Part shown: positions 33,901 to 34,960 of the stretch, one piece after another | Numbering within the stretch: position 1 is the first letter of the stretch | How the letters are laid out: each line of letters begins with the position of its first letter | Assembly: GCA_035551475.1 (NCBI GenBank) | Contig: DASZMX010000027.1 | Span: 1-34,960 of the forward strand | Direction: 5' to 3' | DNA from: DASZMX01 sp035551475 | GTDB taxonomy: Bacteria > Verrucomicrobiota > Verrucomicrobiia > Limisphaerales > Palsa-1400 | DNA: 34,960 bases | Translations under genes and position numbers: made by a program | Notes under the pieces: generated by a model | Seen by the model: the letters and a program-made list of their open reading frames with translations, nothing else | Databases searched by the model: none | Told to the model about the DNA's origin: nothing

Positions 33901-34722
33901 AACGGCGAGATTGGTCTGGTCACGGGTCATTTGCGCTCGAAGAAACGCAATTGGGTGCCCAAAGACCTCGAAGTCGAATTTTCGACCCAGCCCGGTGTAA
34001 GTTATACGTTTTGGGGTTCGGACTTTGCCGAGGAAGCGGAAGTGAAATTGGAACTCGCCTACGCGTTGACCGTCCACAAAGCCCAAGGCAGCGAGTTTGG
34101 CGTAGTGTTTCTGGTGTTGCCGCGTGGCACACGTCTGCTGAATCGCGAAATGCTCTACACTTCGCTCACGCGCCAGCGCGAAAAAGTCATTGTTCTGCAT
34201 CAAGGTCCGGCGACAGAGTTGCAGAAACTCAGTCACTGGCAGTTTTCTAGCGCCGCGCAGCGGCTCACCAATTTATTTGTCGCGCCCAAGCCGCGCCAAA
34301 TCGGCGGCAAGGGCGGACGGTTTCTGGAAGAACGTCTTATCCATCTCACCCTGCGCGGCGACTTGGTGCGGTCCAAGTCCGAATTGATCGTGGCCGACAA
34401 TCTTCACCGCGAAGGTATCCGCTACACTTACGAACGACCGCTAACGCTCGACGGTGCCTTGAAATATCCCGATTTCACCATTGATGATGAGGATTCCGGC
34501 ATCACCTACTATTGGGAGCATTGCGGGATGTTGTCCGATGCCAAGTACCGCGAGCGTTGGGCTGCCAAGCAGCAATGGTATCGCGACCACCAGATTCTTC
34601 CCTATCAGGAAGGCGGCGGCAAAAAAGGCACGCTCATCGTCACCGAAGACACACGGCAAGGGGCCATTTCCTCGCAGGAAATTTTGGGTATCATCCGCAA
34701 AGTTCTTTTATCGCAAAGTTGA
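30928..34722 (+). CDS. RecD-like SF1 helicase with C-terminal PD-(D/E)XK-like nuclease domain
   Basis: A 1264-residue protein overlapping the restriction gene by 4 bp. The first 600 residues are a family-specific region without a domain I can name (PWHDSGWNGTVCCQPK, WPLVDQMF). The SF1B helicase core follows: Walker A GPAGTGKTT (Lys647), DEASM (Asp730-Glu731), GDTAQLPP (about 757-764), and a UvrD_C_2 region with TVHKAQGSEFG (about 1048-1058) and YTSLTRQREKV (about 1077-1087). The C-terminal 120 residues have a nuclease-like pattern: Glu1152 (SKSELIVADNL), Asp1182 (YPDFTID) and Glu1197 (YYWEHCGM), with EHC in place of ExK. It may process DNA for, or with, the Res subunit. The fused nuclease distinguishes it from plain RecD2. 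Confidence 0.85.
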   Translation: MKINSFPLRHISIRVPWHDSGWNGTVCCQPKHNSACLKLKNISDSKDEVQEEKIAGQSISTMPWQEFPPCVKERGTFMAPFAFHRFHVHPYSKTSPDTHEHFAPTQLQYPAFAAAALPFRWLMRKELEETLTKQHPLGDLDLSREPELPFKTNWIQEKQNHLCTLGTFWNYVREEESLVFFYAKQVPFLEDNTRRILIGAGRVKKLGGLNEYAYNGSSAGKIQSMMWELMVTHSIRTDGSDGFLLPYHQLIVAAESNPEVDLSEFAVLAPSERFEEFSYATEHVTDDTAIAALAALQIGLRKAASILPDFDPRAAEKWIDQESGRLWRKRGPFPGLGAVLTAFGVHLGHFAAHTIQTKAGDDGDPWPLVDQMFQKPTSVLPAELAGNVDTTLGKTWQRLSTERRAYLQLLSRLNLTDEQANILYSELSRSDNGVQLTDVQILENPYLIYEATRLTLFPVAVAVVDRGVFPTPAIREKFPVPEPSRVTTNVDARRLRALVVAELEAAAAAGDTLRPRDAIIATFREGTEDEAATPVTEDLLGVAEDETFDGEIICVKMGDGRIAYQLDRFKLVGLKIRQAVDKRTGDKAQPLEVKVDWRQRLDDFLKPIPDDSDRETEENARQEKAAALVQLASSRFSVLIGPAGTGKTTLLSVLCAHPDVAEGNILLLAPTGKARVRMESIARRAGTQNFQAATLAQFLWKSGRYEGRTGRYRLQPDAEPDGGARTVIVDEASMLTEEMFAALLEGLTGVHRLILVGDTAQLPPIGAGRPFVDIVRKLQPDDIESKFPRVAPGYVELTIPRRQGAASREDLQLATWFAARAGGPGDDEIFDILTGRRTSPHLRLVEWNTAAELDVLLPQVLMEELKIPAGAEETKVFAQTLGGSEYNGNVYFHAGQLGPAESQLHGADRWQILTPTRQKAWGVDEINRLLHQRFRAQTLNHARQHPFKRKIPKPMGTQQIVYGDKVINNRNQRPKDDRIYDPQNVGVKYLANGEIGLVTGHLRSKKRNWVPKDLEVEFSTQPGVSYTFWGSDFAEEAEVKLELAYALTVHKAQGSEFGVVFLVLPRGTRLLNREMLYTSLTRQREKVIVLHQGPATELQKLSHWQFSSAAQRLTNLFVAPKPRQIGGKGGRFLEERLIHLTLRGDLVRSKSELIVADNLHREGIRYTYERPLTLDGALKYPDFTIDDEDSGITYYWEHCGMLSDAKYRERWAAKQQWYRDHQILPYQEGGGKKGTLIVTEDTRQGAISSQEILGIIRKVLLSQS

Positions 34723-34729
34723 AATCATC

Positions 34730-34960
34730 ATGGCCAAAAAACCTTTATATTCTACGCCCAAGCCCGTTACCGCTATTCTACATGACGAGGCCAAGCGCAA
34801 GAACATCCCTACGGCGGAATATCAATCCATCGTGCAGAAGGCTGACCAAGGTGCGTTGCGCGTGGCATATGAACGCCGCAACCGCGATCTTGACCCGCAA
34901 CTTGTCTGGCGCGGCAAGGATGAAAAAGACTGGTCCGACCTCGTTGTCCATGCACCCCCG
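34730..34960 (+). CDS. DNA methyltransferase of the restriction system, N-terminal fragment
   Basis: Seventy-seven codons from the ATG at 34730, open to the window edge. The sequence MAKKPLYSTPKPVTAILHDE ... YQSIVQKADQ ... VAYERRNRDLDPQLVWRGKD matches, from memory, the start of the site-specific (adenine, type III Mod-like) DNA methyltransferases that sit beside Res-like genes of this kind. No catalytic DPPY or FxGxG motif is reached within the window, so the call rests on the N terminus and on gene order. It begins 7 bp after the RecD-like stop. It should protect host DNA from the endonuclease. Confidence 0.72.
   Translation, partial: MAKKPLYSTPKPVTAILHDEAKRKNIPTAEYQSIVQKADQGALRVAYERRNRDLDPQLVWRGKDEKDWSDLVVHAPP

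Noticed and set aside
27830..34960. A DISARM or BREX system
   Set aside because: The signature genes (DrmA/DrmB, PglZ, BrxL) are not seen; the gene set matches a Res-like nuclease plus methyltransferase instead. Genes past the right edge could still change this.
1..34960. CRISPR arrays, rRNA genes or insertion-sequence transposases
   Set aside because: No regularly spaced repeats, rRNA-like stretches or transposase motifs were found anywhere in the window.

Overview
The window looks like chromosome of a free-living, polysaccharide-degrading bacterium of the Verrucomicrobiota or a close relative (Planctomycetota/Lentisphaerota). The clues are two FTLIELLVV-type pseudopilin genes, several LamG/concanavalin-like secreted proteins, a hemicellulase locus whose enzymes carry signal peptides, a NarL-type sensor kinase with a large periplasmic region, and mostly weak Shine-Dalgarno sites. 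No taxonomic marker is present, so this is inference.

Bases 1-14557 are a plant-glycan (mainly arabinoxylan/arabinan) utilisation locus. On the plus strand lies the 3' part of a GH92 alpha-mannosidase-like gene. On the minus strand are a GH51 arabinofuranosidase, a GH43 lipoprotein and a CE1-type esterase. On the plus strand again comes an apparent operon: a pseudopilin, a GH43-CBM6-GH30-Fn3-LamG fusion enzyme, and a GH127 beta-L-arabinofuranosidase. Together they could remove arabinose and acyl side chains and cut the xylan backbone. Bases 15003-18426 hold a second pseudopilin gene followed by a large secreted LamG protein, closed by a strong terminator at 18457-18494.

Bases 18541-25702 are regulatory. 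They hold a membrane histidine kinase with a PA14 domain and several OB-like periplasmic modules, a NarL/LuxR-type response regulator, a ROK repressor-like protein, a short AraC protein and a XylR-like regulator (sugar-binding domain plus AraC HTH). Two cis motifs recur in the locus and appear to tie it together. One is a 7-4-7 inverted repeat (ATATGAC-N4-GTCATAT), found in front of both pseudopilin operons, at the kinase/regulator junction and in front of the ROK gene. The other is a pair of ATGCGCA direct repeats exactly 21 bp apart, as expected for an AraC/XylR-type activator, found at the GH51 promoter, the first pseudopilin promoter and, more weakly, before the second pseudopilin.

Bases 25978-34960 look like an integrated accessory region. 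A 3' fragment of one tRNA-Leu(UAA), a tyrosine recombinase and a complete tRNA-Leu(UAA) lie in a row. They are followed by a tightly packed operon: a helicase-PD-(D/E)XK restriction endonuclease, a RecD-like helicase with its own C-terminal nuclease-like domain, and the start of a DNA methyltransferase cut by the window edge. This resembles a multi-subunit, type III-like restriction-modification system with an added RecD-like subunit, and it is the best candidate here for a poorly described defence system.
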